Shown: positions 22,901-34,589 of the stretch, in pieces
How positions within the stretch are numbered: the stretch's first letter is position 1
Layout: each line of letters begins with the position of its first letter
Assembly: GCA_047967505.1 (NCBI GenBank)
Contig: CM106541.1
Reading direction: 5' to 3' (one strand)
Origin: Dipteris shenzhenensis
Taxonomy: Eukaryota; Polypodiophyta; Polypodiopsida; Gleicheniales
Length of the DNA: 64,000 nt
The notes under the pieces: generated by a model
Database searches by the model: none
Seen by the model: only the letters and a program-made list of their open reading frames with translations
Told to the model about the DNA's origin: nothing
Program-made: the position numbers and the translations under genes

Positions 22901-24505
22901 TGAGACTGGAAAGATCATGGTGTTCTATGAAGGAAAGGGATGGATGTCGTGTTTGCAACAGTAACATGATAAATGAAAAGAGAGAGATATAGTCTTTTAC
23001 TTTGCACAATATAGTTGATGAGTGAAGGGATGAAATAATTCTTGGTTTCTTAATAGAAGGGAAGAGATGTATCGATACTTTAATACTAATATGATGGATG
23101 AAGGGATACATGTTTATTCCATGGCTTTGCATAATGAGGAACCCTAAAGATTGGATAGATGGTTTTAAAAATAGTATTTTGAGTCCATGAAATGACAAAT
23201 ACTGTAGGATCAATGATTTTGAATATTGTAATCCATTAGGGTATTTGATCCATTACCGACTCCTTCATTGGTTTTTAGGTAATCTTTTCCTTTAAAAATC
23301 TGAACTTTAGATAAGGGGGAGATTAACATTGACCCAAATTCAAAATAAATTCTAAAAGAACCTTGATAACTTGAGTATGCATGAAGTAGACAATATGTCT
23401 TGGATATGCTTGGAGTAGACAATATGTCAGAGTATCGACTAGATCTAGGGTTTTAGAGGACGCATCCTCAATATTGATGAGATAGACTCGATTTGCATGA
23501 TGTTGCAATCACTACTGGAGTCCTACCTAAGTTTTTGTGTCTCTCACAAAGGCTTTGAGAAGCAATGCTCAGCCACTCTGGTTTGAGGAGCTTGTGGGGT
23601 TGTTATTGTAGGAATTAGAATACCAATTCATGCACAAACATAGGTTGCTCATCCAATTTATAAACTAGAATGATCGATCTCCCTTTTGGCATAGATATGC
23701 AAAGAGAAAAAGAGCATGCTCTTGCATAGGCTTCCTAAGTTTCCAACAATTTCAGTACATTCCAGTGCTCATGGAAAACTTTTCTCCCAACCATTCAAAA
23801 TAAAGACACCTCCAAGTTTTTTGGTAGTCTGCCCCTCGATAGGATCTGGTGAATGGTTGAGTGTGGTGAGGTCTGAGTATAGGTTATTATAAGCGCCTTT
23901 GCATGCAAAAGAGAAAGCAAATGATTTTTTAAGGGGAGTTGGGTGATTAAAATGCAATTTTTGTAAGATGATTTCCATAAATGGCAATTCGAAATATACA
24001 ACTCAAGTAACCTTTTTTTCAAATTAGATGTGGAAATTCACAATAGAGTTCCAATCCTCCATTATAGCACTGACGCTGTGCTAAAATGAATAAGATGAAC
24101 TATATTCATGGGTCGGCCACCACGAAGAACTTGAATGCTAACATGAAGTTTTGATGCAGTCTTATGCAAAGTGGAAGGTGTCAAGTGTTGTGGAAGAATT
24201 GCCCTCATCGTCATGTGGGTGAACGTTGTTCGCATAGCTGGTTTCCGTATCTGTCATCACAAAGGACTCGTAAAAATAAGAAATTGAATAGATGTTTTGA
24301 ACGTTCGTAACATTGTAGCCAATACGAGTAGTTAGATGCAAAGATAGAGAGAAAGAGAGATGGCAAGTTTGCATTTTCCCAAGGAGGTATTGATGAGAAA
24401 GGTGAAGATGGACGTAGATGAAATCGGGGTACTAGAGAATGTTGTATGTGTGTGCCCACACACGTGGGCATGCATGTGCATGTGCGTGTGTGTGTGCGTG
24501 GATGC
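22901..24505. other. No gene seen
   Basis: AT-rich intergenic sequence with a few long but unconvincing open frames on both strands. A short near-repeat (GTAGACAATATGTC) occurs twice around 23.39-23.43 kb. Nothing else recognised. Confidence 0.5.
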
Positions 24506-24507
<2 letters not shown>

Positions 24508-24578
<71 letters not shown>

Positions 24579-24599
24579 AGGGAGGGAGGGAGGGAGGGA
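24508..24599. repeat. (AG)n and (GGGA)n compound microsatellite
   Basis: About 65 bp of AG repeats followed by seven GGGA units, preceded by a TG/CATG-rich run at 24.44-24.50 kb. Open frames across it encode only low-complexity peptides. Confidence 0.95.
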
Positions 24600-24840
24600 T
24601 AAGTTTGTGTTTGAAGAGGTCTCTGTGAGAGAGAGGGAACATCAAAGAGAGGATGTGACATCACAAGTAGCGATTGTGGAGGCCACAACTTCTTGCCATT
24701 GGAGCAAATCCGTTTTGGATGTTTTGATTAACAGTTGTTCATGTGGAGTAGATCCCAAAAGCATGTTGGTGGATATGCCTCGTTTGCATAGCCAAAGGTG
24801 GCCATTTCTCTCAGGAAAAACATGATAAGTAAACCCGATA

Positions 24841-25141
24841 CGACATCGTTGCAAGAATGTAGCAAATAAACCAATCGAAAGTAGTTAAACTTCGATTCGT
24901 AGTAGTGAAGAGGACTCCAACATCACTCACTTGTTTGCAACACGGTAAGTTGAAATGTAGCTTCGATCAATGGTACCTAAAAGTATGATAGAACAAGGAT
25001 ATCGTTGCAAGAATGTAGTAAACAGACCAATCGAAAGCAATTAGACTTCGATCCGTAGGGAAGAGGACTCGAACATCACTCACTTGCCTGCAGCACGGTA
25101 ATCTGAAATGCAGCTTTGGTCAACCGTGCCTAAAAGCAGGA
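24841..25141. repeat. Tandem repeat, two diverged units of about 156 bp
   Basis: The phrase ATCGTTGCAAGAATGTAG occurs at 24845 and 25001, and the whole block (including AACATCACTCACTTG and a GCACGGTAA-like phrase) repeats at the same offset. Two shorter units with GGACATGCAAGA follow at 25.14-25.22 kb. No gene recognised. Confidence 0.85.
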
Positions 25142-25229
25142 CATGCAAGAGCATAACAAAAACACTCTTTGTAGCCGGGGACATGCAAGAACAGAACAAG
25201 AAAAACCTTTGTAGTCGAAGACATCTAGC

Positions 25230-26440
25230 AAGATTTGAGAATAACAACTTTACAATATTGAAACAGTGGAGAAGTAATTGCATCGCTAGTTTGATGGTCC
25301 ATATATGGAATCTGGGGAAAGTCGAGGATGTCAACTAAATTTCTATTTCTAGTTGATTGGGATTTCTTTTAATGTTGATATATGAATGAATGATAGGGAG
25401 GGATAGGGGGATGGGCAAAAAATGCAGAGTTTTGGAGGGTTCTATAGTGAAGGCAGGTAAACTAGGGATGTAATTAGGTGAAGAAAAGTAGAGAGGATGG
25501 ATGGTGAATGAAGAAGGAAACTACAAAAACGATATTGTGAGTCATAGGAAAAGCTTGAAAGCTTAAAAAAAGCACAGTCACAAGAAGAAGAAGAAGAAGA
25601 AGAAGAAGATGATGATGAACATCATAAATCGGAAATAGCATGGCTCCGAGGTGCGCAAAGTGAGAAAGACTCTGATGACACGCTCGTCTGTAATAGCTAA
25701 AAGTTAGCTGCACATCCCCATTCAAGTCACTATAATTGATCTACATGCCAAGTGACAATTTCCCACTGTCACATCCTAGCTATGGCTGACAACAGGTGCC
25801 AACTTGGACCAATACCAGCATTGCATAACAATTGCCCAAGAAATTCAAAAAACAAAATAAATTTCTCTTCAAAAATGTTGAATCGTCATTATAGTCTTCC
25901 TCAAGGGGGCATGCCAAAAATCCTTGGGGTAGGCCGAAAGTGTAAGAGTTGTGAACTCTCAAAACAAGAGGCCCATGTGGTCTTATTATTATTATTATTT
26001 AACGCACACACCCACTCACCCATCCGATTTGAGCCTATCTAGGGGCACCTTGCCGTGGTTGTACTCCTTGCAAGGATCGAATGCCAGTCGTCGCCACCCC
26101 GATCGACGCTTGCGTCGTATAGCTGGGCTGTCGGGACATTGGCATTTGCTCTCCATCCTTGGAAAAGCGCATAGGGAAATTCCCAAGGGTAAAACTAGGT
26201 CGGCTAGAGAGGAGGAGGGGGGGGCCCGGGGGAAGATTAGGGTTTTGAAGATGGACGGCAGGGATGAGAGATGATCTGACGGTGAGAAAAGTATGTGAGT
26301 ATTCCATTACATTGTTACTAGGAGCACCAAATGTTTTCTTTTTCCGGCTCACGCCATAGCTGCTGCTCGCTAGTCTGCTGCTTCCACAGCCAGCGAGCTC
26401 AGCTTTCGCCTTCCGTCTCCTCCTCGTTTCCTATCCTCCA
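25230..26440. other. Upstream region of RPS27, no gene seen
   Basis: Contains a (GAA)n run at about 25584 and a GC-richer block at 26.04-26.25 kb. The 100-150 bp before 26459 are CT-rich, consistent with the TCT-rich leaders of plant ribosomal protein genes. No clear TATA box is evident. Confidence 0.4.
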
Positions 26441-26458
26441 TCGCCTCCACGGATCATC

Positions 26459-27792
26459 ATGGTGAGTGCCATCCCCTTATCATTTTACTTTTTCCCCTTT
26501 TGTAGTTTCTCTTTTCTGCTTTTGATTGCTCTGTATCTCGGTTTTCTTCTGTTTTCCTCCTCCGCTCGTTGCCAGTTGATTCCATTCCGTGCCCTTTCTC
26601 TCTTTCCCTGTAGTATGGTGGCACTCTTTGGATTTTGTCCGTATCGTTCCTCTATTAGGACAGCGCACTCATCCAGGGGGAGTAGAGTATTACGGTCGCT
26701 CCGAATTTGAACGTATTGCATATCATGGTGACGATGACCTTGAGGCAGATCTGAATTTTCTAAACCTGTGAATACCTTTGGTGGTGTGAGGGTTGACGCC
26801 TTCCTTTCTCAAGGAAGTTTGGAATCGTAGAATGCATTTTTGGCTGCAATTGCCGGATAGCAGCTGGTTTAGTTTGCTTTAGCGGGCTCCTCTTAAGAAG
26901 GCTTGGCCTGAGTTTGAATGCGAGTCCCTTTATATTGCAAGGGCAGCCCGGTAGATTTGGCTGGTGGTTTCCCGATCCTTTGGCCTTGTGCAATAGTTGT
27001 TACTCCCAATCCCTAGGAGACGGGAAATGATTTTGGTTCGTTTAAGTGTGCTTCTTACCCAAACATTTGTTCTTTTACTGCTGATTTGATTACTAGGGTT
27101 TAATACCTCTGTTTTATATTTATAGTTCATGCTTACTGTGTGAGGTGGTGTGTTGTGCCGTTTGATTTCAATTTATGTTAAATGTACTCCTGCTGTTTTG
27201 TTTTACTGTCTCTACATCCAATGATTTGAGTTATTTGTTTGGATGGAATTTCTGATCAGGTTCTCTCGAATGATGTCGATCTATTGCACCCTCCAGCAGA
27301 GCTCGAGAAGAAAAAGCACAAGTTGAAACGTCTTGTTCAGTCTCCAAACTCTTTTTTCATGGTATCAGAAATCATAATATTAGCTGCAATGCCTGTATAT
27401 TATATTCCATGGTTATCTGAAAGGCTTTCTTAAGACTGTCGTAGCAATAGCTTCTTATAGGTAACCAAGATCTCAAGCATAGCATAACGTCTTGACTAAA
27501 TCTTTTGCTGTGCTTCTTCTACAGGATGTTAAATGTCAAGGATGTTTTAGCATGTAAGTATTTTCTTGTTTATTTGTTTATTATGACCCCTTGGTAGGAT
27601 CTCTTCTATGATAAAACCCCTTTAGAGCACATATGTATTTATTGAATTCTTGCCTTGTCTCGCAGAACCACTGTGTTCAGTCACTCTCAAACGGTCGTGC
27701 TATGTGGAAGTTGTTCAGCTGTCTTATGTCAGCCTACAGGAGGTCGTGCTCGACTAACTGAAGGCAGTTCATTCAGGAAGAAGGGCGATTGA
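26459..27792 (+). CDS. RPS27: 40S ribosomal protein S27 (eS27), four exons
   Basis: Coding exons are 26459-26461 (only the ATG), 27260-27361, 27525-27553 and 27666-27792, joined at GT/AG introns (gtgagt, gtatca and gtaagt donors; cag or acag acceptors). They give 86 residues, the usual plant length. The product is a small-subunit ribosomal protein of the cytosol. Diagnostic segments are [31 protein letters not shown] and [18 protein letters not shown]. The C4 zinc finger is Cys39-X2-Cys42-X15-Cys58-X2-Cys61. All family residues I know are in place and the frame is open, so the gene appears functional. The first intron falls directly after the start codon. It is the only spliced gene I could reconstruct here. 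Confidence 0.96.
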
Positions 27793-28560
27793 CCAGTTAT
27801 TGAGATATGGTGCTTCAGTTTTTATGTCTATTTGGCATAAACATTGCAGCTCATTCCTGCGGCTACCATGGTGGAAGTATTCATTGCTCCTTCTAATGAG
27901 GGACAAGCAAAGGGGTGACAACATCCTTCTGTCACCACTGCTTTCTGTTTGATGCTATGAGAATTGTAAACAAGCCATATATCTGATTGTGGTTTAATGG
28001 TTATTGCTTTTTATAGCTCTCCGTACTTGATGGCTTAAAATTTGAGTTGTTGTTATGGCAATTTTGAGGCTATAGACTTTTATAACACTTGAGCAAGAGC
28101 ATTTCTGTGACAGCGGCTTATTATATTAAAAGTAATGCAGTCTTGGGTTCTTTTTCTCTCTATATTGATACTGTCCGTTTCATGGCGGCCTTTGACAGAG
28201 GTATATTCATTGTTGGTGCCTTGTATGTTTTGCCTCCTGTTAACTATGTGTGTTTGCAGTTTTACTTGACCATGTTATGTATACAAACAATATGTAAATA
28301 CTGATATGGATAGACTTATGATGTATCCAAACAACCACCAGCAAATCAACAATTCTTAGCCAAAAATGATTAGTACATCACCGTTTTACAATCCCTGTAT
28401 TTTATGTGTCCTGCTAAGGTGTCCTCAATTGTATTGCTGGCACATATGCTGTCCAGTGTTAGTTCACTACAGCCGTTTTGAAGGATCTTATGATTAAGGG
28501 TGAAGGGCTGCAACCAAAACCAAGTCCAGGGCAGGAAAAGAACCTATAACAAGAGCATGG
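27793..28560. other. 3' untranslated and intergenic sequence after RPS27
   Basis: T-rich sequence typical of a plant 3' region, without further coding pattern. The poly(A) site cannot be placed by eye. Confidence 0.4.
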
Positions 28561-28566
28561 AAATAT

Positions 28567-29230
28567 TTTTGCCTTATTATTACATGGTGGTTTTGAAGTG
28601 CAACCTCCTATCTAGTCTACAACTGCATCAAATTACCGCGCAGTACTACTTTTTACTTCTTGAAGTTTTTCCTGAATGATATTTTTATCCTGTTAGCTCT
28701 GAGTCATCATCATCAGCTTGTGAGTTTCTGTTATGCTGAGTACATTTTTATTTCAAAATAATGATATTTGATGAACTTGAAGCTACTAAAAAAGAAATCT
28801 TGTAGTGTGGAACTATGGATACGTGCAAGATTTTTGCAGTCTGGAACTATGGATACTTTCAATTGTGACTGTTAACGTTAGTACTACTGTATAGCTTCCA
28901 TCAGTTGTGGGTGGAGGGTGGAGCATAGCTAGTCATTATGTTGTGGTTTTGGAGTGCCACCTCCTAGTTATAGTCACCACTTTCTCAAATTACATCATTT
29001 ATTGCTACTTTGTTTCTGCCTCGAGCTTTTCCAGGAGGTTATTGTTAGATGACCTCTTGTGCTCTGAGTCAGTAACGTCTGCTTATTATTATGTCGTGGT
29101 TTTGAATTGCTACCTCCTAGTTATATTCTACAACCGCATCAAATCACCTCATTTATTGCAACTTTGTTGCTGCCTGGAGCTTTTCCAGGAGGATATTTGT
29201 ATTCTGCTAGGTTTCTGTTATGCACAGTAT
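28567..29230. repeat. Three diverged tandem copies downstream of RPS27
   Basis: A block with TGGTTTTGAAGTGC-AACCTCCTA, a CATCAAAT phrase, TTATTGCAACTTTG and CTTTTCCAGGAGG occurs three times (about 28.57, 28.94 and 29.09 kb) with substitutions and indels. Copies at 28.82 and 28.85 kb of GGAACTATGGATAC belong to the same repeat environment. Confidence 0.75.
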
Positions 29231-29421
29231 GTCCTACGAGCTTTGAGTAAAGGTATTTGATGAAGTTGCAAGGTATTTGATGAAGTTGCGATGAAGTCAG
29301 TACTCCAGTTAAAAAGGGAATTTTTTGCTGGGTGGAACTATGGATCTGTGATGTTAGTATTCTAGTTAAATAGTTTCCATCAGCTGTGGGGTGGAGCCTT
29401 GGTACTGTAATTGTGATGATT

Positions 29422-29846
29422 GGAGTGTTCTTGAGTCAGTTCTTGAGTAGTACTTGAAATGTCCATTGAAGGACTTCCTTCATCTGTGCCATTGATTCAA
29501 TGAGGAGAAGATGCACTCTGTAACGATTCTTTGTATAGTTATATGTAATACACAATAGATTCCCACTTAATAGCATATTTAAAATGAAATGCTGATAGGA
29601 CGTGGAGCGGACTTTTGATGGGAGAATTTATTGAGTGGAGTGTTCTTGAGTCAGTTCTTGAGTACTACCTGAAATGTCCATTGAAGGTCTTCCTGCATCT
29701 GTGCCATTGATTCAATGAGGAGAAGATACACTCTGTAACGACTCTTTGTATAGTTATATGTAATACACAATAGATTCCCACTTAATAGCATATTTAAAAT
29801 GAAATGCTGATAAGACGTGGTACGAACTTTTGATGGGAGAATTTAT
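29422..29846. repeat. Tandem duplication, 215 bp unit
   Basis: Unit one, 29422-29636, and unit two, 29637-29846, run from GGAGTGTTCTTGAGTCAGTT to GATGGGAGAATTTAT with only a few differences. No coding function is visible. Confidence 0.95.
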
Positions 29847-31316
29847 CTCAACATCAGCACTCTTCACAATGGATGAAAAGTTCCCAAGGTGAAGTTTGAG
29901 TTCTTGAAATGGCAAGAACATAGATTGAAAGATTTACATAACAGTTGAGGAACCACGTGAAGCATTGTGATTTGTCCCACTATTGAGTATATCATGACCA
30001 TGGATCTGCACTGTATGTCTTACATTTGTGCTGTTTGGTGCTTTTATTTAAGTATTGTCTAGGAGTGCTTTCAAGTCTAGTACCTCCTAAGAGGCAAGAG
30101 GCACATAGACAAGCTTGGCTACCATTACATGGCATGTTTATAGTACATGCTTCATGCTGAATAGATGGGGCCTTAATACATTGTCCATGGCTCAGTTTTA
30201 TCAATAAACCATTGATGGGCCTAATCTTGCAAATAATCACCAAAGTTTTTTCCATAAAATCTACTTGCCCATGGCCTTAACCCTCCAAGATTTAACTATT
30301 GAAAAATAGCACAGCATTTTGTTTTTATTGCATGAAATCTAAAAGGCAAGACAATTTGTAAAAGAAAAGGTCCCTCTTTGGTGAAAGTGTCTTTAGATAA
30401 TTTATTGTAACTCCCAAGAGTCTTCCTATTTCAACAAAGTAAAGGTGGAGCACTACTTGATGAATTTGAGTTTATGCTATAATTGATCTCTTGTGAGACT
30501 CTTCTATTAACTTAGTTAGGTTAGGAAATTTATAGATGACTTTGTTGTCCTAGATATCCCAAACTTTGAAGATTCTATCTACAAAGATCTAAACTCTTTT
30601 GGAGGACTATGAGAGTCTATGAACCTAATTGTGTAGCTAGTGGGAGCTATTGTAGTTTCTTAGAAAGTTGATATTTATTGGTAAATGTCAATGCTTAGCC
30701 ATGTTGAATATCATACAAATGCCTCAAATTGACAAACATATTAGATATGGCTAAGTATGGAGTGATTCTATGGGTCCTCATGTGTATTTTATCACCTTAC
30801 GTCTAGCGAAGGGCTATAATACAAGAAAAGTAATGAAGAAGGAGAGCTCTATTGTACATCGTAATTGTGATGTCTTTCGGCTTCGGCTTTGGGTATGTTT
30901 AGAATCCTTGAACTAAGATTCCAATTCTTTGTAGGAAGCTTCAAAGCCCATTTTCTTTTTACTACTTAGGTTTGTTCTATTTGTGGCGTTGCACAGGCAA
31001 CGGTATGGTAATATGGGTGACTCGACGACAATGCGTGGTTGACAAGTCCCCCGCTTTCAAAATTCATGCTGAGGCCTTCAAGTCATCTAGCAGCTACTCA
31101 AAGCAGTAGATAGCGTATCGTTCCAAGGCAGAGAGTAGGCTTCGAGACATCCACGATTCGTGGAACTTCCAAGGAGCATCATTTTTTCCCTTTCTATACA
31201 ACATCTTAGTTTGCAGTCAATTTGTTTTTGTACAGCAAAGTTTGTAGTTTATTATTCCTATACAGCAAAGGGGAATCTGAAGTGAAAAGAAAAAACTGTT
31301 TTCTCTGTTAAAAGAA
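29847..31316. other. No gene seen; possible leader of the gypsy relic to the right
   Basis: AT-rich to 30.85 kb. The last 450 bp before 31317 could be the untranslated leader of the gag relic, but no LTR boundary is evident. Confidence 0.4.
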
Positions 31317-32445
31317 TGGAGACAGAGGGACAAGATTCCAGGGTAAATCCTAGTGAATCTAGAGTGTGATCTACACAAGAAGTGTCCCATCACACAACAC
31401 CTACTCTGGTGGGTGGATTTCTATATTAGAAGATGCTTTACATCATATCATGAACCAGCACCTTCAAGTGAACGCTGGTCAAAATGAAAAAAGGGAGATG
31501 GTGCAAGCCTTGTCAGCTGGACCATCTGGGAATGAAAAGGGCAAAGCTCCAGTGGAGCCAGAGCCCAGTATACACTCATCAGAATGTGCAAAGGTCAAGG
31601 TACCTAATATTGCAAACTACAGAGACTGGAGAAGTACGCTGGTCGAATGACTGAGCGCAGTTCTAATGTGATCGAGGTTTGGTTACACACGTGGGAAGAA
31701 GCCTTCGCCATTTGTGAAATTAAATCTGATCTAAAGAAAATCCGCAAGACCACTCACCTGTTTATTGAGGCAGTGGATAGATGGTGGATAAAGCAAAAGA
31801 AAGATCAAGTTGCCCCTACCAACTGGGAAGGGTTTAAGGCTGAATTTAAGAAACACTTTCTTCCACCTGACGAAGAGTCCCAAGCTTGGGATGCTTATAG
31901 AAACCTTCGCCAGAGGAATTTGTCGGTGGCAGAGTACACTGACAAATTCAGGGAATGTGTTATGAAGATAACAGACCCTCTCCCTATGTCGGTTCAGTTG
32001 AAAGACTATATCTATGTACTGAACAACAAGATTAAAATGGAGGTTCGGGCTAAATATGTGACTACATTAGATGAATCTATTGCAGTAGCCTTGAACTATG
32101 AGGATGCCAGAGGCAGATCTAGTGGATTTGTGCATGCAGGGACTCAACATGAGTACCCGAGAAAAGGGGGATTTCAGAGGAAATGAACTTCAAAGACAAG
32201 TGTCTCATAGCCAAGTGGCCAAACCAAGCAGGTGAAGTCGGTTGAGGGACCAGCAAAGACAAGTACCACCGTTGGAGTGAAAAAAAAACCAATGGCAGCC
32301 TGGGCTTGGTCAAAGTCCTCATTGATCCCTGAGCAAAAAGAGAAAGCTAGAAAAAAGGATTGTGCTTCAGCTGCCTTCAGCGACATCAGTGGAAAGATTG
32401 TCCACTGAACAAAGATCGTCGCACGGCCAACATGATAATATCTGA
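31317..32445 (+). pseudogene. Ty3/gypsy gag relic with zinc knuckle
   Basis: The best frame (31626-32184) contains IEVWLHTWEEAF, TNWEGFKAEFKKHFLPPD, AWDAYRNLRQRNLSVAEYTDKF and YVTTLDESIAVALNYED, the Retrotrans_gag domain of gypsy elements. An N-terminal segment lies in another frame from about 31317, where a TGA interrupts it near 31366. After a second frameshift a knuckle C-F-S-C-L-Q-R-H-Q-W-K-D-C occurs at 32363. This is CX2CX3HX4C, one residue shorter than the common form. No protease, RT or integrase follows. It is a gag-only remnant. Confidence 0.85.
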
Positions 32446-32550
32446 ATGCGACGTGGTTCCAGTTGCAATAAGTTATTGTAAGAAATATTGTAACAACTAT
32501 ATGTAGAAAACTAGGATCAAGGTAGACAATAGAAGCTAGGTAGTGCTTCA

Positions 32551-32551
<1 letters not shown>

Positions 32552-32600
<49 letters not shown>
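32552..32600. repeat. (GT)n(GA)n microsatellite
   Basis: GT repeats at 32552-32564 run into GA repeats to 32600. A separate (AC)n lies at about 32728-32747. Confidence 0.9.
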
Positions 32601-32605
<5 letters not shown>

Positions 32606-33279
32606 GCAAGGTCAGGGAGACTACTTATTTGGATTTCCATTCTCTATCATACTACAAGTGTGTGACTCAAATTTGTACAAAGGTCAGTGTCAACATTGAT
32701 ACACATTCTTGCATGCTTTGCAAGGCACACACACACACACACACACTTCTTACTTATGTATGTGAAAGAGTTGGAACACCCTTTCTCAATGCCATCTTGT
32801 GGCACACCATGATGAGCATTGCACACGTATGTTCAATACATACAAAGCTACACACATGTGTAGTGCCAACATGTATCTAAAGATCCAATGCTTTGTGGAT
32901 ACATGCTCCTCTTTCCTCTAGAGAAGTAACAACTAATTTGAAAGATGAGAGCATGATCATTAATACCAAAACAAGGGTTCTCATGTTGGCCGAATTCATC
33001 TTAAACTAAAGGTTTTTAGGCCATCTACACTAGTGTATCAAGAGCTTTTCAAAAAATTAAAAAAAAACTAACCTTTAGACATATTATTGCCAAATGTGCC
33101 TAGAGGGAGCCAACAACCCTATCTTGTGAAGTGCTTACATAGCTACCCACCTATTGGGCCTTCTTGTTGCAATCTGATGTAAGATGACCAATGTCTAGCC
33201 AAGTGTGACACATCTTGAGTGATGGGTCTTTCAAGAATCAATGAGCTTCATCATGACCTTTCTCAATAAAGTTGAGACC
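32601..33279. other. No gene seen
   Basis: Anonymous sequence between the gypsy gag relic and the copia gag scrap. Minus-strand frames near 33.1-33.3 kb may continue the copia gag tail but are too broken to call. Confidence 0.35.
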
Positions 33280-33700
33280 CTCTTTTTTACCATAACCCAT
33301 GCATGATTAGGGCTTGCTATCACAAGTCACATAGATGTAGATGTTATATCTCCCTTCTTTTCCTTGATGCTCCTCTCCTCATCAAGTAGTGAAGTAATGA
33401 TGCTATCCAAGGTAGGATATGATAGATGCTTCAACGTAGTCAACAAGCTCAGCTCCCATATGACTTGGGCATGCTTTTCAAAAGCATTGTGATGACATCC
33501 TCCTCTTCCATCTTTGCATCAATGGAGGCCAACTCAGTGGTGATATAGTGCAGCTCATAGATGAAATCACTAAGCTTCTCCCCTTTAGAAAATTGTAGGT
33601 CAAACAAATTGACCCTAAGGGTAGTCCAAGAGTGCTTGCCTCTCACTGCATATAGCCACTTCACTCATCCCATGTTGCCTTTAAGGACATAGAACCTACA
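33280..33700 (-). pseudogene. Copia gag fragment (UBN2-like)
   Basis: The minus strand reads LRVNLFDLQFSKGEKLSDFI, then ELASIDAKMEEEDVITMLLKSMPKSY and, after a frame problem, LSLLTTLKHLSYPTLDSI and LLDEERS. This is the central part of a copia gag, with no pol or LTR alongside. It differs in sequence from the gag pieces at 16.5 and 40.1 kb. Confidence 0.8.
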
Positions 33701-34589
33701 AGCACCTAATCAGAGCCGTCACCTACTCAAATGGCCTTGTTGGACTGGGTTGGAGGATGTGGGGGTATCTCGCGGTCAGGCAACGGGGATCCCTTACCCT
33801 TCCTTTTGAACTTCCTCATTGCCTTGCCTAATGCCTTGTCTTGCATCCTGATAATGACTTGTAGTGGCATTGCAGCCACATGGCCCTGTTTGATGCTAAG
33901 CAGATTGAGGTTGGTGCGGAATGATGGGGGAGGTTGGTCTCCTCATGGGACAGTCCTGGAATAGATGCTCCGTTATGCATCCCACACATAAAGGGGTGGG
34001 GTTGGTCATGGTTGGGGCGGTGGGGGTACGATCCCTATATGGATAGTCCTTCAAGAAGTGTGAGCCCTAGCATTTGAAATATTACCTCGGAGGGTTTGAC
34101 GTACCTCGGTAGGGGCATTCACTTTCACTATGGGGACCCTAGCAGGTATAACATTGGAGCGAGGGTCTCAGAGAAATTGAGTTTAGATCTCTCACCCTTG
34201 CATTTATGGGGCAGTCTGGAATACAAGGACCTATTGGTCCTTTGGCGGGAGGTAGTGGATCAAAGTAACATTTCCCTCCTCGTAGGGGTAGTAATCATGA
34301 GGCCCGTGATCAAGATCCGTTTCCTCCTAGTCGTTGGGCAATTCTTCAACCAACACTTGAATTACTGGGGCTACATGAGGTAGTGGGGGCTATCGACATA
34401 AAATGGGTGGTAGTAGCATAGCTGGCTAAGCATTGTACTAGCTAGGGCTAGACACAGGATTACCTTGAGAGATCTGTAGGTTAGGTGGGACCATTAGGGC
34501 CAATGGGGGTCTCATTTGATACATGGGTTCGGGAAGGGTCCTTGAAAATTGACATTGGGAGGTATCATGATTTTCCCTCCTATGGCAGT

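Noticed and set aside
22827-24022. Several 70-130 codon minus-strand frames
   Set aside because: No domain, no homologue recalled, and composition like the surrounding noncoding DNA.
24211-24825. Long open frames across the AG repeat on both strands
   Set aside because: They encode only Ser-Leu or Arg-Glu repeats and exist because a dinucleotide repeat has no stop in several frames.
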